A stretch of DNA of 27,918 nucleotides from CAYXVB01 sp964467785 (GCA_964467785.1 CAYXVB010000032.1:1-27918); one strand, 5' to 3'; positions 13,953 through 22,524 are shown, numbered from the stretch's first letter. Numbers and translations: made by a program. The notes: generated by a model not told the origin, from the sequence alone.

Positions 13953-15626
13953 ATGAAATTGAACTTTCGCGCCCGGATTCTCGCCACCATCGCGATCGCC
14001 TGCGTCATCTGCACGACCGCCGCCGTCTTAGTGGCCCGAGGAAGAATCGCCCAAAACGGCGAACACTCGCTATTGGAAAAATCCAAGGCCATCCTTTCCC
14101 GGCTGGAAGTCGGCCGTGACTACGTCGCCGAGATGGACATCCTCGACGGGGTGGTCGCCGAGACCGTCCGCAAATTCCCGGATGGAAAGCTGACCGACGA
14201 ACAGAAGGTCAAAGTATTGAAATCAGTACCGATTTTCGCTGCCATGCAGCTCGGAGCCAAGGGCGCAGCAGCCGAGAACTACAGCTTCCGTATCGCCTCG
14301 AAGACCCCTCGTCGCAAGGATAACCAGGCGACCGCGGACGAAGCCAAGGTGATCGAACGCTTTGAGGCGGATAAATCCCTCCCGGAATTCACCGAAAAAT
14401 CGGCCGACGGCAAATTCTTGATCGTTTCCCGCCCGATCCGTATCAGCCAGAAGCAAGGCTGCCTGACCTGCCATGGACACCCGAGCACCAGTCCCTACCA
14501 CAACGGCAAGGACGTCCTGGGCTATCCAATGGAAGACCTGCATGACGGAGACATCCGCGGGACCTTCAGCATCGTTTCAAGTCTCGCCCCCGTCCAGGAA
14601 GTGACTCGCGCCTCGACCAACAACATCATCATTTGGGGCTGTATCCTCACCGTGGTGGCCCTGATCCTGGGCTTCTACATGATCCGCGGCCCGCTCGACC
14701 GTCTCAATAAGGTCAGCGCCAACATGGCGTCGGCCGGAACCGAGCTTTCCTCCGCCAGCTCGCAAATCTCTTCCGTGAGCCAAAACTTGTCGTCCAATTC
14801 GACCGAAGCCGCGGCTTCGCTGGAAGAAACCGTATCCTCGGTGGAGGAGTTGTCGAGCATGGTTCAGCGCAACGCGGAGAGCGCGAAGGAGGCGGCATCG
14901 CTTTCGCGCACCTCCCGTGACTCCGCTGAACGCGGCGAAAAGGAGATCCAGGAACTGATCGGCGCGATCTCCGAGATCTCCAGGAGCTCCAAGAAGATTG
15001 AAGAGATCATCAGCGTCATCGACGACATCGCCTTCCAGACCAATCTGCTTGCCCTCAACGCGGCCGTCGAGGCGGCCCGTGCCGGGGAACAAGGCAAGGG
15101 CTTCGCGGTCGTGGCCGAGGCGGTACGCAATCTTGCCCAACGCAGCGCCAACGCAGCAAAGGACATCTCCAACCTTATCCGCGAGAGCGTCACCAAAGTG
15201 GAACGCGGCTCCCATGTCGCCGGCAACAGCGGAGCGGCACTCAACGAAATCGTCGTGGCCGTGAAGAAGGTGGCCGACCTCAACAACGAGATCGCCACCG
15301 CCAGCTCGGAGCAGGCCAACGGCATCGCGCAAATCAGCAAAGCCATGAACCAGCTCGACCAGACCACCCAACAGAATGCGGCGGCCTCCGAGGAGTCCGC
15401 GGCATCTGCCGAGGAGCTATCGAGCCAGGCCTCCGCCCTGCAGGACCTCGTGCAGGAGCTCACCGCGGTGATCGTAGGCCGGGCCTCGGCCCAAGGAGGC
15501 CCGGGCAATTACGGTTCCGGCGAAAGAAAAGAAGTACAAGAGTCGCCGTCCATCAGCCCGAAGGGCACCGCCCACGCCGAGGAGATGCTCCCCTTCGGGG
15601 ATGCGGAGGAGCGTAAGTCCGCCTGA
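13953..15626 (+). CDS. Methyl-accepting chemotaxis protein with periplasmic c-type haem (Tll0287/DUF3365-like) domain
   Basis: This 557-residue chemoreceptor has a transmembrane helix near 10-29, a periplasmic domain to about 222, a second helix near 224-244, and a cytoplasmic signalling rod. The periplasmic domain contains GCLTCHGHP with a CxxCH haem-c site at 170-174, as in Tll0287/DUF3365 sensor domains. The kinase-binding tip spans about 356-399, including DDIAFQTNLLALNAA and EAARAGEQGKGFAVVAEA. Glu/Gln/Ala/Ser-rich adaptation helices flank it. A canonical HAMP domain is not obvious after the second helix. The ATG has AAGG nine bases upstream. Its ligand is probably a redox state or gas bound at the haem. 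No che genes are in the window, so it would feed a pathway encoded elsewhere. Confidence 0.94.
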   Translation: MKLNFRARILATIAIACVICTTAAVLVARGRIAQNGEHSLLEKSKAILSRLEVGRDYVAEMDILDGVVAETVRKFPDGKLTDEQKVKVLKSVPIFAAMQLGAKGAAAENYSFRIASKTPRRKDNQATADEAKVIERFEADKSLPEFTEKSADGKFLIVSRPIRISQKQGCLTCHGHPSTSPYHNGKDVLGYPMEDLHDGDIRGTFSIVSSLAPVQEVTRASTNNIIIWGCILTVVALILGFYMIRGPLDRLNKVSANMASAGTELSSASSQISSVSQNLSSNSTEAAASLEETVSSVEELSSMVQRNAESAKEAASLSRTSRDSAERGEKEIQELIGAISEISRSSKKIEEIISVIDDIAFQTNLLALNAAVEAARAGEQGKGFAVVAEAVRNLAQRSANAAKDISNLIRESVTKVERGSHVAGNSGAALNEIVVAVKKVADLNNEIATASSEQANGIAQISKAMNQLDQTTQQNAAASEESAASAEELSSQASALQDLVQELTAVIVGRASAQGGPGNYGSGERKEVQESPSISPKGTAHAEEMLPFGDAEERKSA

Positions 15627-15652
15627 TCCGTTTCGAATGCAGAAAATTACAA

Positions 15653-15696
15653 GGCCCGCGTCGCCTGTCGGATGGCGCGGGCCTTCGTGTATTCAG
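15653..15696. terminator. Bidirectional rho-independent terminator
   Basis: A strong eight-base-pair GC stem, GGCCCGCG (15653-15660) with CGCGGGCC (15676-15683), encloses 15 bases that can pair further (CGCC/GGCG). On the plus strand it is followed by TTCGTGTATT after the chemoreceptor gene. On the minus strand it is followed by TTGTAATTTTC (at 15652 and below) after the DUF2288 gene. It lies between two convergent genes, so it likely serves both. Confidence 0.7.
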
Positions 15697-15711
15697 CGGA
15701 TTTCAAAGCTG

Positions 15712-16035
15712 TCAGTGATAAACGCGTTCCTGCGCAAGCACATAGGGCTGGACCACGAGCACCATGAATGTCCGCTGCGTGTCTGCTTCCCATGACTTGA
15801 GCTGCGCGGGATCAGGGCGCTTCAGGAGACCTTTTTCGAGCCAACCCCCAACTGCCGTCTTGTCGTCGAGCACGACTTTCATCCCGACTTCGACCAGATC
15901 GAGCTCGGGAGCGACCATGATCACCGAGTCCCTTTTAGCGAATGGCGCAAGCCAGGAGCATTGAGCCTGATCGAGCATGCCCTGAAGCTCGGCGCGGATC
16001 TCGGCGACATCTTTCTTGGTGGGTTTTTCGGTCAC
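15712..16035 (-). CDS. DUF2288-family protein
   Basis: This 107-residue soluble protein matches the DUF2288 pattern as I recall it: an N-terminal ELQGMLDQAQCSWLAPFAKRD helix region (from residue 15), then VIMVAPELDLVEVGM, then a helix with DDKTAVGGWLEKGLL, and a C-terminal VVQPYVLAQE strand. No catalytic motif or biochemical role is known to me for this family. The start is GTG at 16035, overlapping the stop of the P5C dehydrogenase gene as GTGA, so translation is coupled. That coupling suggests, without proof, a role connected to proline/glutamate metabolism or to quality control of the dehydrogenase. The bidirectional terminator follows. Confidence 0.82.
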   Translation of the reverse strand: MTEKPTKKDVAEIRAELQGMLDQAQCSWLAPFAKRDSVIMVAPELDLVEVGMKVVLDDKTAVGGWLEKGLLKRPDPAQLKSWEADTQRTFMVLVVQPYVLAQERVYH

Positions 16036-17672
16036 TCGGCACCCATGAACGGATAGCCGTATTGGTGGGGCGGAGCGAACGTCTCCTTCATCGCCCGCGG
16101 CGACAGCCAGCGATAGAGATTGAGGATGCTGCCAGCCTTGTCGTTGGTCCCGGATGCGCGCGAACCGCCAAAGGGCTGCTGACCGACGACCGCGCCCGTG
16201 GGCTTATCGTTGATGTAGAAGTTGCCCGCGGCGCCCTGAAGGGCCCGTGACATCTTCTCGGCGGCGTAGCGGTCCTGCGAGAAGATCGCGCCCGTCAGCG
16301 CGTACTGCGTCGTGGTGTCGCAGATCCGCAGCGTCTCGTCGAGCTTGTTGTCGTCGTAGACGTAAGCCGTGAGCACGGGGCCGAAGATCTCCTCGACCAT
16401 CGATTTGTAATCGGGCCGGGCCGCCAACACGACCGTCGGCTCGACGAACCAGCCCTTGGAGTCGTCGTACCCTCCGCCGGCAATGACCTTCGCGTCGCCT
16501 GTCTTGGCGGCCGCTTTGGCGTGGTCGATATATCCCGCGATCTTCTTGAAAGAGCGCGCATCGATCACGGCGCTCATGAAATTGCGGAAGTCGCGCACGT
16601 CGCCCATCTTGATGGTCGCGATTTCCGCGAGCATCTTTTCCTGGACGCGGGCCCATAGGCTCCGCGGGATGTAGGCGCGCGAGGCCGCGGAGCACTTTTG
16701 TCCCTGGAACTCGAAGGCGCCGCGCACGAGCGCAGTCACCAGCGCGTCCACGTCCGCGGAAGGATGCGCGAAAACGAAATCCTTGCCGCCGGTCTCGCCG
16801 ACCAGACGCGGATAAGCGGCGTAGTTCGCGATGTTCATCCCCACGGTTTTCCAGATGTGCTGGAAGGTCGCGGTTGAGCCAGTGAAGTGCACACCGCCAA
16901 GCTCGCGCATCGGCAACAGGATGTCGCCCGTGACCGGGCCGTCGGCGGCGACCATGTTGATCACGCCATCCGGGAGGCCGGCCTCGCGGAAAAGCCGCAT
17001 CGTGTGATGCGCCGCGAGCATCTGGGTATCCGATGGCTTCCAAACCACGGTATTACCCAGCATGGCCGGCGTGGCCGGGAGGTTGCCCGCGATCGCGGTA
17101 AAGTTAAACGGCGTGATCGCGACGACAAACCCGTCGAGCGGACGATACTCCATCCGATTCCACATGCCGGGCGAGGACAGGGGCTGCACCTCGAGGATCT
17201 GGCGATAAAAGTGCGCGTTGAAGCGGAGGAAATCGATCAGTTCGCAGGCGGAATCGATCTCGGCCTGGAAAGCGGTCTTGGACTGACCCAACATGGTCGC
17301 GGCATTGAGCGTATCCCGCCAAGGACCGGCAAGCAGGTCCGCGGCTTTGAGGAAAATGGCGACGCGATCCTGCCAAGGTAGCGCCGCCCAAGCGGCCTTG
17401 GCCTTGAGAGCCGCCTCGGCCGCGAGCTTGAGCTCCGCGGGACCGGCAAGATGGAACTCGGCCAGCACTTCCCCGTGCGAGTGCGGCATGACCACTTTGC
17501 GAGTATTCCCGGTCCGGATTTCCTTGCCGCCGATGAAGAGCGGGATCTCGATCCGTTCAGCCGCCATTGCAGTGAGCCGAGTTTTTAGCGAGGCGCGATG
17601 CGCATCGCCAGGGGCGTAGGAACGGATGGGTTCATTCACCGGGGTCGGGACAAAAAACGTAGCGTCAGCCAT
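16032..17672 (-). CDS. pruA: L-glutamate gamma-semialdehyde (1-pyrroline-5-carboxylate) dehydrogenase
   Basis: This NAD-dependent aldehyde dehydrogenase performs the second step of proline degradation, oxidising glutamate semialdehyde to glutamate in the cytoplasm. In the 546-residue form the general-base Glu is at about 293 (VGETGGKD) and the nucleophile Cys at about 327 (FQGQKCSAASRAY). The Rossmann region has PFNFTAIAGNLPATPAMLGN and WKPSDTQ, which is diagnostic for the stand-alone P5C dehydrogenase group (like eukaryotic ALDH4A1). It is not the PutA fusion, and no proline dehydrogenase domain or gene is in the window. The ATG at 17672 (MADATFF) is chosen; an in-frame TTG at 17702 would add ten residues. 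No strong Shine-Dalgarno is visible. The DUF2288 gene is coupled downstream. Confidence 0.95.
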   Translation of the reverse strand: MADATFFVPTPVNEPIRSYAPGDAHRASLKTRLTAMAAERIEIPLFIGGKEIRTGNTRKVVMPHSHGEVLAEFHLAGPAELKLAAEAALKAKAAWAALPWQDRVAIFLKAADLLAGPWRDTLNAATMLGQSKTAFQAEIDSACELIDFLRFNAHFYRQILEVQPLSSPGMWNRMEYRPLDGFVVAITPFNFTAIAGNLPATPAMLGNTVVWKPSDTQMLAAHHTMRLFREAGLPDGVINMVAADGPVTGDILLPMRELGGVHFTGSTATFQHIWKTVGMNIANYAAYPRLVGETGGKDFVFAHPSADVDALVTALVRGAFEFQGQKCSAASRAYIPRSLWARVQEKMLAEIATIKMGDVRDFRNFMSAVIDARSFKKIAGYIDHAKAAAKTGDAKVIAGGGYDDSKGWFVEPTVVLAARPDYKSMVEEIFGPVLTAYVYDDNKLDETLRICDTTTQYALTGAIFSQDRYAAEKMSRALQGAAGNFYINDKPTGAVVGQQPFGGSRASGTNDKAGSILNLYRWLSPRAMKETFAPPHQYGYPFMGAE

Positions 17673-17736
17673 AGTGAGCGAACCGTACCATAACGCCGGC
17701 AACGAGGAAAGCCGGGGGTCGGCCGGCCCGTCGTCC

Positions 17737-18417
17737 TCAACGCCACGCGGTCTGCCAAAAATAGCCCGCAGCCTGCCGGGCGGTCACGCACTGCTCACGA
17801 GGAATGAGTGTCGATCGGGTGTAGATGATCGGATTCATCAGGTTCGCGCTGTCGTGAAGATGCAAGAGGTTGAGATAGTGCCCTAGCTCATGGGCGATGA
17901 TGTTGGGATAGGTCCCGACAGACTTTTCCATAACAACGCCAAAAGGCGCCGAATTGGGCATGGCCGTCCAGGCATTCGCCGTCGTATTTCCCAGCGACCC
18001 GGCACGGTTCCAAGAACCGGTGGTCACTACCAGCAAGCTTCGTGAGTCTCCCAAGCGACTGCGGATATCATCAAGCTCCGGATAATTTGAGGTTCGAAAC
18101 GCCAGCCGGGCTTCCGCCGGATTGAGTGGCACGTACTGTTCGATTTGGAACTGGATTCCGCACTGATTCCAGACCTCATTGATCCGCTTGAGATTGCGGA
18201 CCGCGTCCGCCTGGCTCACCACCGGGGAGTCGCCATCGTTGAAAACAACGTACTTGAGCGCCAGGCAGATTCGGCTCGGATCGTCGCCACGACAGCCCTC
18301 GCCCACCAATGCCGGGGGAACGCTCCCTGGCGCGCGGTTCCGCAGTGCCGCGGACGCAAGGGCCCCAAAGGCCAAGACCCCGAATACTGCACCGGCCAAC
18401 ATCCACTTCGCTCTCAT
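17737..18417 (-). CDS. Secreted metzincin-like zinc metalloprotease
   Basis: This 226-residue protein has a signal peptide (hydrophobic residues 6-24, cleavage probably near ASAAL) and a catalytic motif HELGHYLNLLH at 176-186. This gives His176, His180 and His186 as zinc ligands and Glu177 as the general base. A Met-turn candidate follows at Met194 (ANLMNPII), as in metzincins. The metzincin consensus has Gly at the eighth position of HExxHxxGxxH, and here it is Asn. Cysteines at 42, 51, 86 and 210 could form disulphides. The protein is short with no obvious separate propeptide. Substrate unknown; digestion of prey or environmental protein is only a guess. It lies 92 bases downstream of the UbiB-like gene. 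Confidence 0.85.
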   Translation of the reverse strand: MRAKWMLAGAVFGVLAFGALASAALRNRAPGSVPPALVGEGCRGDDPSRICLALKYVVFNDGDSPVVSQADAVRNLKRINEVWNQCGIQFQIEQYVPLNPAEARLAFRTSNYPELDDIRSRLGDSRSLLVVTTGSWNRAGSLGNTTANAWTAMPNSAPFGVVMEKSVGTYPNIIAHELGHYLNLLHLHDSANLMNPIIYTRSTLIPREQCVTARQAAGYFWQTAWR

Positions 18418-18509
18418 CCGATAGATGAAGGTAGCAGCCAGTGTGAACGACCCGAAAGTGCTTTTTCTACACGCTCGGTATAATTTTAATCAGGTCTGGC
18501 ATCCACAAT

Positions 18510-20180
18510 TTAGATAAAGAGCGTCCGAAGGAGCAACGCCACGCCTGCAACCGAGAAAACAACGGAAATGTACGGATACTCTCCGAGCATCCTCCCCCCG
18601 TGCATCTGGAGCGCGAGACTCCCGGCGATGAACAGCCCGGCAGCGACCACGCCGAGCGTGAGCCTGCGGCCCGTGCGGGCGATCTCCGTGCGCAGGTCCT
18701 GAAGGTCCGGCGATCGAATCTCGATGGCATAGTCGTTGGCTGCCAGCTTTCGGAACATCCAGCGAACCTGACGGGGCAGAACCTGCAGCAGTGACAGCAA
18801 GTCCTTTGCGACCCAAAGCGCTTCGCGCGTGAGACGCTCCGGAGCGTACTGGTCCCTTACCAGATCCTTGACCATCGACTCGCCGGTTGCGAGGAGGTCG
18901 AATTCGGGATCAAGGGTCCTTCCCATCCCCTCGAGCGTCAGGATCGCCTTGAAGACGATCATCCAGTCCCCAGGGACCTGGATATGGTAGCGGGCGGCAA
19001 TCTTGGTCGCTTCGATGAGAATTCTGCCGATGTTGATATCTTTGAGCGCAAGGCCGAGATAGGGCGCAAGCGTATTGCGCACTTCGCGCTGAAATCCGTC
19101 AAAATCGATCGAGGGTCCCGCCGCGCCCAGCTCTGCGTACTGATAACAGAGCTGCTCGTAGTCCTCGGTCAAAAGTGCGCTAACCATGGTCGCAAGCTGA
19201 TCTCTCGATTTGCGCGAGAGTCGTCCGACGATGCCGAAATCGATGATCCCCAGCTTGCTGCCCGGAAGTATGAAGAGATTTCCCCCGTGCAGATCTCCGT
19301 GGAACAATCCGTCGATCATCACCGACTTGAAAAATGCCCGAGCGCCGACATCGACGATGAGCTTTCGATCCACGCCCGCGCTATCCAGCGCCTTGAGGTC
19401 GTTGACCCGTATGCCCTCGAGCTTCTCGAGCGTCAGGATCTTGTTGGTGCTCAGTTCCTTGTAAACCTTCGGGATGACGATCTCGGAAAAGACGGCCATG
19501 TCTTCGGCCATCTTACTCATGTTGTTGGCTTCGACGACAAAGTCGAGCTCGTAGGACAAGGTCTTGAAGAACTCATCCACGATCACCGTAGGGCCGATCA
19601 CTCGTGACTCGGGTATGTATTTTTCGAGCATTCCCGCGAGGAACGCGAGCAACGAGACATCGTTGTCGATCAGGCGGCGGATCTCGGGACGCTGAACCTT
19701 GACGACGACGTTTTCGCCACTGAGCAACCGGGCCACGTGGACTTGGCCGATGCTCGCGGCAGCGAGCGGCGTCGCATCAAAAAACGAGAAGGCATCTTCG
19801 ATTTTGCGCTTAAGCTCCTGTTCGACCAATTCGCGCACGATCTCGAACTTGAGCGGTTGAACGTTGTCCTGGAGCTTGGTGAACTCCTCGATATAGTCCT
19901 CGGGGAGAAGATCCGTACGCGTGGACAGCAGCTGCCCTAATTTGACGAACGTCGGCCCGAGCTCCTCAAAGGAGCGGCGCAAGCGCTCGGGAGTCGTGAT
20001 CTCGGCCTGCATCTCGGCATAAGCCGCGAGGCGACTCGGAAGGAATCTCCCTAGATCCATCCGATCGACGATATCCACGAAGCCATGCTTGGCGAAAACT
20101 CCGAGGATCTGGCGCAGGCGCGAAACGTTCTTCACCGCCTGACCGATCTGTCGGCCGCGTTTGATCCATTGCATCGACAT
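18510..20180 (-). CDS. ubiB: UbiB/ABC1 (ADCK) atypical kinase-like protein
   Basis: UbiB-family proteins are membrane-associated ATPases that support ubiquinone or other isoprenoid-lipid metabolism. Diagnostic features of this 556-residue protein are the KxGQ motif (Lys80-Gln83, FVKLGQLLSTR), the Ala-rich nucleotide loop PLAAASIGQVH (138-148), Lys161 in VVVKVQRP, the catalytic HGDLHGGN (294-301) and IDFG (313-316). Two transmembrane helices close the C-terminus (about 509-530 and 538-554), as in E. coli UbiB. Whether it serves ubiquinone or menaquinone cannot be told, because no other quinone gene is present. It follows rnr by 67 bases on the same strand. A perfect inverted repeat ends directly at its ATG, which may control translation. 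Confidence 0.94.
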   Translation of the reverse strand: MSMQWIKRGRQIGQAVKNVSRLRQILGVFAKHGFVDIVDRMDLGRFLPSRLAAYAEMQAEITTPERLRRSFEELGPTFVKLGQLLSTRTDLLPEDYIEEFTKLQDNVQPLKFEIVRELVEQELKRKIEDAFSFFDATPLAAASIGQVHVARLLSGENVVVKVQRPEIRRLIDNDVSLLAFLAGMLEKYIPESRVIGPTVIVDEFFKTLSYELDFVVEANNMSKMAEDMAVFSEIVIPKVYKELSTNKILTLEKLEGIRVNDLKALDSAGVDRKLIVDVGARAFFKSVMIDGLFHGDLHGGNLFILPGSKLGIIDFGIVGRLSRKSRDQLATMVSALLTEDYEQLCYQYAELGAAGPSIDFDGFQREVRNTLAPYLGLALKDINIGRILIEATKIAARYHIQVPGDWMIVFKAILTLEGMGRTLDPEFDLLATGESMVKDLVRDQYAPERLTREALWVAKDLLSLLQVLPRQVRWMFRKLAANDYAIEIRSPDLQDLRTEIARTGRRLTLGVVAAGLFIAGSLALQMHGGRMLGEYPYISVVFSVAGVALLLRTLFI

Positions 20181-20208
20181 TCAGGATCTCACGAGCGCGG
20201 CATCCTGA
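20181..20208 (-). promoter_or_regulatory. Hairpin abutting the ubiB start codon
   Basis: The mRNA reads TCAGGAT, 14 bases, then ATCCTGA immediately followed by the ATG. The seven-base arms (20202-20208 and 20181-20187) are perfectly complementary. The 3' arm and the GAG just inside the loop cover where a ribosome would bind, so the hairpin could restrict initiation. Confidence 0.45.
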
Positions 20209-20247
20209 TCAACGCGGCAAGAACTGCAGCCCGTTAGCGGCAATTTT

Positions 20248-22524
20248 TCACTCAAGCAGCCCAAAGTCGATCTGGCGTCGATCGGTGTCGGCCCGCAGGC
20301 AGCGAACTTTAACCATTTCGCCGATCTTGAATTGCCGCTTTTTTCGTCGCCCGATAAACAGCATCCGATCCTCGTTGAACTGATAGAAGTCGTCCGTCAT
20401 CGAATCGCGTGACACAAGCCCTTCCACGAACGGATCGGCGATCTCGACAAAGAACCCTGACTCGATCATGCCGACGATCTTGGCGTCGAACTCGTCGCCC
20501 ACGTGCGGAACCATGGCCCGGACCTGCTTGAGCTTGACCGATTCGCGCTCGGCATCCGACGCGAGTCGCTCGCGATAACTGCAATGCTCGCAGATCTCCG
20601 CGAGTCGCTCTTCGAGCCTCTCTCGTTCCTTGGCTTTGAGATCTTGCTCCCTGCCCGCCTCGATGCGGATGACCTGGCGGATCAGCCGGTGCACGACGAG
20701 GTCCGGATAACGCCGGATCGGACTGGTAAAATGCGTATAGCCGGGCGAGGCGAGTCCGAAATGGATTCCATGGGTCGCGCTGTAGATCGCTTGCTTCATT
20801 GAGCGGAGCAGCGCCGTACTGAGCAACGCCTGGGCCGGATGACCGACGAGGCGGCGTACCAGATCCGAAAGCACCCGAGGCTCCGCATCCCGTTCGATGG
20901 AAAACTTCACCCCCACGTTAGCCGCGAGGCGCTCGAACGCTTCGAGCTTCTCCATGGAAGGCTCGTCATGCACCCGATAGACGAAGGGCCACTCCCTCTC
21001 CATCATCCAATCCGTCACGGCCTCGTTGGCCGCGATCATGAATTCCTCGATGAGGCGATGGGCATCCAAGCGCGGACGCTGCTTGATGGAGATCACCTCG
21101 CCAGTGGGCTCCACCCGAAGCTCCGCCTCCGGAAATTCGATATCGATGGATCCACGCTGATGACGGCGCTTCTTGATCTCCTGGTAAAGCGCGAAGTGGG
21201 CCGCGTATTCCCATTGCGGGTCGTTCCGGTGGGCCTCCCATTCGCTCTGGATCTCGTTGTAAGTCGCTCGCCTCTTGCTCTCGATCACCGCCTCCATGAC
21301 TTCCGTCGACTGGCGGGCGCCCGTGCGATCGAAGTACATTTTAGCGACCATGGCCAGGCGCGGTTCCTTGGGCCTAAGGCTGCACAGATTCTCCGAAAGA
21401 GCTCGCGGCAACATGTGAAACGCCCGCTCGGGAAAATAAACGCTCGTCCCGCGCGAGAACGCCTCGTCGTCCAGGGGCCTGCCCTCGCGCACGTAATGAC
21501 TGACGTCGGCGATGGCGACCCAGAGGATGAATCCGGACTTGTCGCGCTCGACATATACCGCGTCGTCAAAGTCGCGTGCGGTCTCTCCATCGATGGTGAT
21601 GAACGGGACTTCGCGCAGATCGACGCGTCCCTCAAGATCACGTTCCGGAATCTCCAGACGAAGCGCCTCGGCCTCGCGCACGGAGGCGCTCGAGTGCTCC
21701 TCCACCAGATTGTACTCGGAAGACACCATGCCGATATCCGCCGATGGCGGGAGCTGCTCACCGTAGATTTCCGCGATCTCCGCGGTCACCGGAAAGGGGC
21801 CCGTTTGCGAAAAATGCAGCTTGGCGCGCACCCAATCACCGCTCTTCACCGGGGCATGGCCGGCCGGGGCCGTGAACTTCTCGGGAACATACACTTCTTC
21901 GCGGGCGCGCTTGCGTTCATACACGACCCAGCCGCCGCGTCCCATCGGATGGGGCGAGAACCGCCCGACCAACTCGCGGAAGCGATGTTGCAGCACGTGA
22001 ATATCGAGCACTTCGCCGCGAGAGGTGATCTCAACCTCGACGCGGTCACCGTGGAAGTACTTGTCCGCCTCGCGCGGCGGGATAAAGGCGTCCTCGTACC
22101 GCCGGTCTTCGAAAATCAGAAATCCAAAGCCTTTTTGATTCTTGTCGACAGTGGCCTTGAGCTTGATGCTTCCGCCCTTGGGGGCCGTCCTGCCCTCGCC
22201 GTTACGGCCCCGGCCACGATCGCGAGGATTCCGGTCACGATCGTGGCCTTGATCCCGTTGTTTGCCCTGGCGCTGAGGGCGCTCATCGCCGTGCCGCTTG
22301 CCGCCGGTCTTGTGCGCGGCTGATTGCTGATGCGGCTGCGCCTTATGCTTGAAACCAGGCTCACGCTCGGCATGGGGTTTTCTGGCCTGAGGCGCGCGCC
22401 CTTCGGATTGCCCGGCGCTGCCACCGCCGGCGCGGTGGACTTTTCCCGTCCGGTCGCGAAATTCAAACGTCCCGCCGGATGACTTGCCTGTTTGCTTGCC
22501 GCGCTGTGCTTTTTTTTTCGCCAT
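20248..22524 (-). CDS. rnr: Ribonuclease R (RNB-family 3'-5' exoribonuclease)
   Basis: RNase R degrades structured RNA from the 3' end. This 758-residue protein has cold-shock-type RNA-binding domains (about 120-290, with GFGFLIFED at 132-140), the RNB catalytic domain with TIDGETARDFDDAVY (Asp at 312, 318, 320 and 321 as metal ligands), and a C-terminal S1 domain (about 675-758). The N-terminus differs from E. coli: in place of a helix-turn-helix, residues 1-118 are a low-complexity tail rich in Lys, Arg, Gly, Gln and His (with RDRGRGRNG). The Lys-rich C-terminal tail of E. coli RNase R is absent, as the protein stops right after S1. A terminator hairpin of the upstream gene ends close to the ATG. 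Confidence 0.95.
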   Translation of the reverse strand: MAKKKAQRGKQTGKSSGGTFEFRDRTGKVHRAGGGSAGQSEGRAPQARKPHAEREPGFKHKAQPHQQSAAHKTGGKRHGDERPQRQGKQRDQGHDRDRNPRDRGRGRNGEGRTAPKGGSIKLKATVDKNQKGFGFLIFEDRRYEDAFIPPREADKYFHGDRVEVEITSRGEVLDIHVLQHRFRELVGRFSPHPMGRGGWVVYERKRAREEVYVPEKFTAPAGHAPVKSGDWVRAKLHFSQTGPFPVTAEIAEIYGEQLPPSADIGMVSSEYNLVEEHSSASVREAEALRLEIPERDLEGRVDLREVPFITIDGETARDFDDAVYVERDKSGFILWVAIADVSHYVREGRPLDDEAFSRGTSVYFPERAFHMLPRALSENLCSLRPKEPRLAMVAKMYFDRTGARQSTEVMEAVIESKRRATYNEIQSEWEAHRNDPQWEYAAHFALYQEIKKRRHQRGSIDIEFPEAELRVEPTGEVISIKQRPRLDAHRLIEEFMIAANEAVTDWMMEREWPFVYRVHDEPSMEKLEAFERLAANVGVKFSIERDAEPRVLSDLVRRLVGHPAQALLSTALLRSMKQAIYSATHGIHFGLASPGYTHFTSPIRRYPDLVVHRLIRQVIRIEAGREQDLKAKERERLEERLAEICEHCSYRERLASDAERESVKLKQVRAMVPHVGDEFDAKIVGMIESGFFVEIADPFVEGLVSRDSMTDDFYQFNEDRMLFIGRRKKRQFKIGEMVKVRCLRADTDRRQIDFGLLE

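Noticed and set aside
14577..15371. 264-codon minus-strand frame inside the chemoreceptor gene
   Set aside because: Antisense shadow of a conserved signalling domain, rich in Gly, Asp and His with no domain.
18444..18478. Hairpin CCGA..GTG..CAC..TCGG between ubiB and the protease gene as a ubiB terminator
   Set aside because: The stem is interrupted and short, and no T-run follows on the minus strand.
18476..18490. TATAATTTTAAT sequence just downstream of ubiB as a promoter
   Set aside because: The TATAAT reads on the plus strand, where no gene follows. On the minus strand a TTGTGG-N17-AATTAT could drive the metalloprotease gene, but the match is too weak to list.
20839..22323. 494-codon plus-strand frame inside rnr
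   Set aside because: It lies exactly antisense to RNase R, which has intact motifs. The translation shows no recognisable domain, and long antisense frames are expected at this GC content.
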